Part shown: piece after piece, positions 62,421 through 64,000 of the stretch
Numbering within the stretch: position 1 is the stretch's first letter
How the letters are laid out: each line of letters opens with the position of its first letter
NCBI GenBank assembly: GCA_019359695.1
Contig: JAHHGV010000017.1
Coordinates: 91,817-155,816 of the forward strand
DNA: 64,000 nucleotides
Direction of reading: 5' to 3'
Source of the DNA: Brasilonema angustatum HA4187-MV1
GTDB lineage: Bacteria > Cyanobacteriota > Cyanobacteriia > Cyanobacteriales > Nostocaceae
Notes under the pieces: generated by a model
Told to the model about the DNA's origin: nothing
Databases searched by the model: none
Seen by the model: only the letters and a program-made list of their open reading frames with translations
Translations under genes and position numbers: made by a program

Positions 62421-62603
62421 TCAGAAAGAGCCTAACTGAGTGAGCAATCCAGGCTCGAATTCATTGACTAAAATGCCATCCAAATCAACTTCCATGATAT
62501 TCAAAACTTTGAACAAGTCTTCGACGTTGTTCTCAATCAGGCAGCGGGTGAAATCTTGCTGCAAAGATTGTTGTTCGATACTTGTAGTCGTTGTAGTTGT
62601 CAT
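62421..62603 (-). CDS. 60-residue peptide, possible RiPP precursor
   Basis: 60 residues beginning with MTTTTTTSIEQQSLQQ, a helical-looking middle (LIENNVEDLFKVLNIM) and an acidic, Gly-containing end (DLDGILVNEFEPGLLTQLGS plus F). One Cys. It has the best ribosome-binding site in the area: AAGGAG six bases before the ATG at 62603, so it is very probably translated. It lies between two putative oxidative enzymes on the same strand and is followed by a strong hairpin, an arrangement often seen with ribosomally made, modified peptides. I do not recognise the family; a small regulatory or carrier protein is an alternative. Confidence 0.65.
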   Translation of the reverse strand: MTTTTTTSIEQQSLQQDFTRCLIENNVEDLFKVLNIMEVDLDGILVNEFEPGLLTQLGSF

Positions 62604-62705
62604 TGTATTCTCCTTGTAGTTGTCTCGGACAGTATGGTTAAAGGTACCTCAGACAAGTTGTCCTAGGTTTTCGGGTCATTTTGTCGGCAGGTGACAATAT
62701 CAAAC

Positions 62706-63665
62706 TCACCCACAAGCATGTGTATGTAACTTTAAGGGTTCCAACACATTCTGAAGTTCTTCCTCTGATATACAGCCCTCCTTAGATGATCTGAAATACA
62801 GCAGTGCAGTTTCGTAACAAGCTGCACCTACGCGGACACGCTTTTGGGGAGCAAGCCCTGCAACCATCTCCACCATCTCCTTCACATGCTCTACATCACT
62901 ACCCACACTACTGTGTACACGCAAACAGCGAGTAGCTTGCATGCCTGAAGGAAGTAGAGCTTCCACTACCTGGATATACTTCTCTGTGATGCCTAACGCT
63001 AGGCGTTCCATCGTATAGGAGTAGCCGACGCAACTAATCGGATCGGTCGCCTGCACACTCTGGGTAAAATAATTTACTAAAGACTTCGCTGCTGGAGGAA
63101 GGAGCGCTTTCACCACAGCAAGGGCATCATATCCCATTGACTGGATATCAAGCAGGGCGAGTTGGTCATGACCCAGTTCCTCTCTAACTTTCTGTGCAGC
63201 CCACTGCGCCAAACTCTCACAACCCACTGCTACAAAGCGCTTTCGCGCTTCCTCCATCAGGCGTGGAGTCGAGTGAGTCAGATGGTAAGAACTTGCGAGT
63301 TGCCATACCCAACGTCTGGGGGTTAAGACAGGTGGTCTGCGCTCGGACTTCACTGTGTACCACGCATATGCGATCGCCTTATCTAAAAGCTTCTGGGTTT
63401 TAGCTATGCTGTCTGCGTCAATCATTTTTGGGGTCAAGGAATCGCCGCTCCCAGTAGAAGCGGGTCGATGCACCAAAGCGCGGTTGGCAGTATCCACCGC
63501 TACTTCGTTAGGCATAATACACCCCGATTCAGTATCAATGAAAAACTCATTATGCATGGTTCGTTTTGCACTCTCTCTCATATGTTTAAGCATCTTAACC
63601 AGTGCCTCTGCTACCAAAAGATATGCAGATGCCTTGTTATGAGATGGTTTTTTGGGTAAATTCAA
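62706..63665 (-). CDS. Haem-oxygenase-like putative metal-dependent oxidase
   Basis: 319 residues if started at the TTG at 63665 (no ATG upstream in frame; the next is at residue 24). The core, about residues 120-310, has the TenA/PqqC/haem-oxygenase-like helical pattern: REELGHDQLALLDIQSMGYD (E and H ligands), YSYTMERLALGITEKYIQVV and HSSVGSDVEHVKEMVEMVAG (H and D ligands), fitting haem-oxygenase-like di-iron oxidases. The N-terminal 100 residues are of unknown type. It is the first of three minus-strand genes in the window (then the 60-residue peptide and the PhyH enzyme) and may be part of a cluster continuing past 64 kb. The reaction is unknown. Confidence 0.7.
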   Translation of the reverse strand: MNLPKKPSHNKASAYLLVAEALVKMLKHMRESAKRTMHNEFFIDTESGCIMPNEVAVDTANRALVHRPASTGSGDSLTPKMIDADSIAKTQKLLDKAIAYAWYTVKSERRPPVLTPRRWVWQLASSYHLTHSTPRLMEEARKRFVAVGCESLAQWAAQKVREELGHDQLALLDIQSMGYDALAVVKALLPPAAKSLVNYFTQSVQATDPISCVGYSYTMERLALGITEKYIQVVEALLPSGMQATRCLRVHSSVGSDVEHVKEMVEMVAGLAPQKRVRVGAACYETALLYFRSSKEGCISEEELQNVLEPLKLHTHACG

Positions 63666-64000
63666 CTGTTCATGCCGTATTCGCTTTTAGATGCTTCAAT
63701 TTCGCATCCATAACCGGTAAAGTAAATCCTCAAATTTGATTATTTTATTATTCTTTTTTAAAAGAATAACATCATAACGACATGATCCGACAAGTTAAGG
63801 AGATACAAAAAATAAAATGCCCCTCAACTAGCATGAGTAGGATTGCTTAAATGCTTCAAAATTGAGCTATTTAAGTTAACTCCTAACTTGCACATTTTAG
63901 AACCGTTATACAGTAAGGCTTTGAGAAATCTTATAAAAATGTGCTTGTTTCATATTTTGCGGGAGCGTTAATCGCGCCCGTTGGGCGCTCACATCTTGCA
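63666..64000. other. Right-edge stretch without a recognised gene
   Basis: AT-rich sequence upstream of the minus-strand haem-oxygenase-like gene. A GC-rich mosaic fragment (CGCGCCCGTTGGGCGC) is at about 63975-63990. Nothing else is seen. Confidence 0.5.

Overview
The window looks like chromosome from a filamentous, probably heterocyst-forming cyanobacterium. Evidence: HIP1-type GCGATCGC octamers inside many genes, heptameric STRR tandem repeats (TACACCC, TTCCCTG and ACTAATG types), GC-rich palindromic mosaic repeats, many MITE-like elements and IS630 remnants, and typical cyanobacterial protein types (CHASE2 kinase, zinc-ribbon kinase fused to an FGE domain, DUF1565/SLH proteins, DUF1517, PEP-CTERM, NB-ARC/WD40, two-domain ThiE). 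No rRNA or tRNA gene was recognised. Genus assignment is not possible by eye.

Layout. 0-12 kb is accessory and decayed: a DedA membrane protein with a hairpin over its ribosome-binding site, a Tn5-like transposase cut by an inactivated IS630 element, a receiver-domain protein, an orange-carotenoid-protein N-terminal fragment, a five-copy tandem array of apparent small RNA genes (4.6-5.6 kb), other structured non-coding DNA, an ABC exporter, a DnaB fragment, a PRISE-type SDR, and integrase and transposase stubs. 12-28 kb is more ordinary: CHASE2-Ser/Thr kinase, NYN protein, leuA, catalase-like protein, a stand-alone M41 peptidase, PsiE-like protein, purU, and a GldA/GldF/GldG/DUF4340 ABC operon whose last two proteins carry expanded Pro/Thr repeats. 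A 10-repeat CRISPR array with no cas genes lies at 28.1-28.8 kb, followed by two MITEs and a relic repeat.

29-43 kb holds two related DUF1565 beta-helix proteins with different C-terminal modules, thiE-thiS, a glycosyltransferase, a DUF1517 protein, a kinase-FGE fusion and a lone potC. 43.7-49.9 kb is the most coherent accessory system: five tandem genes for Cys-free peptides with one shared double-glycine leader, each followed by conserved RNA hairpins, then a C39-peptidase ABC exporter and an HlyD adaptor. This is a complete make-cleave-export set for a family of secreted microproteins.

50-64 kb: a PEP-CTERM protein, prlC-type M3 oligopeptidase, ABC-2 ATPase, EAL pseudogene, HIT protein, a 1186-residue HTH-NB-ARC-WD40 protein, and at the right edge a minus-strand set of a haem-oxygenase-like putative metalloenzyme, a 60-residue peptide with a strong ribosome-binding site, and a PhyH-type dioxygenase. 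That set may belong to a biosynthetic cluster continuing outside the window.

All assignments come from reading sequence and remembered family motifs; no database search was run.
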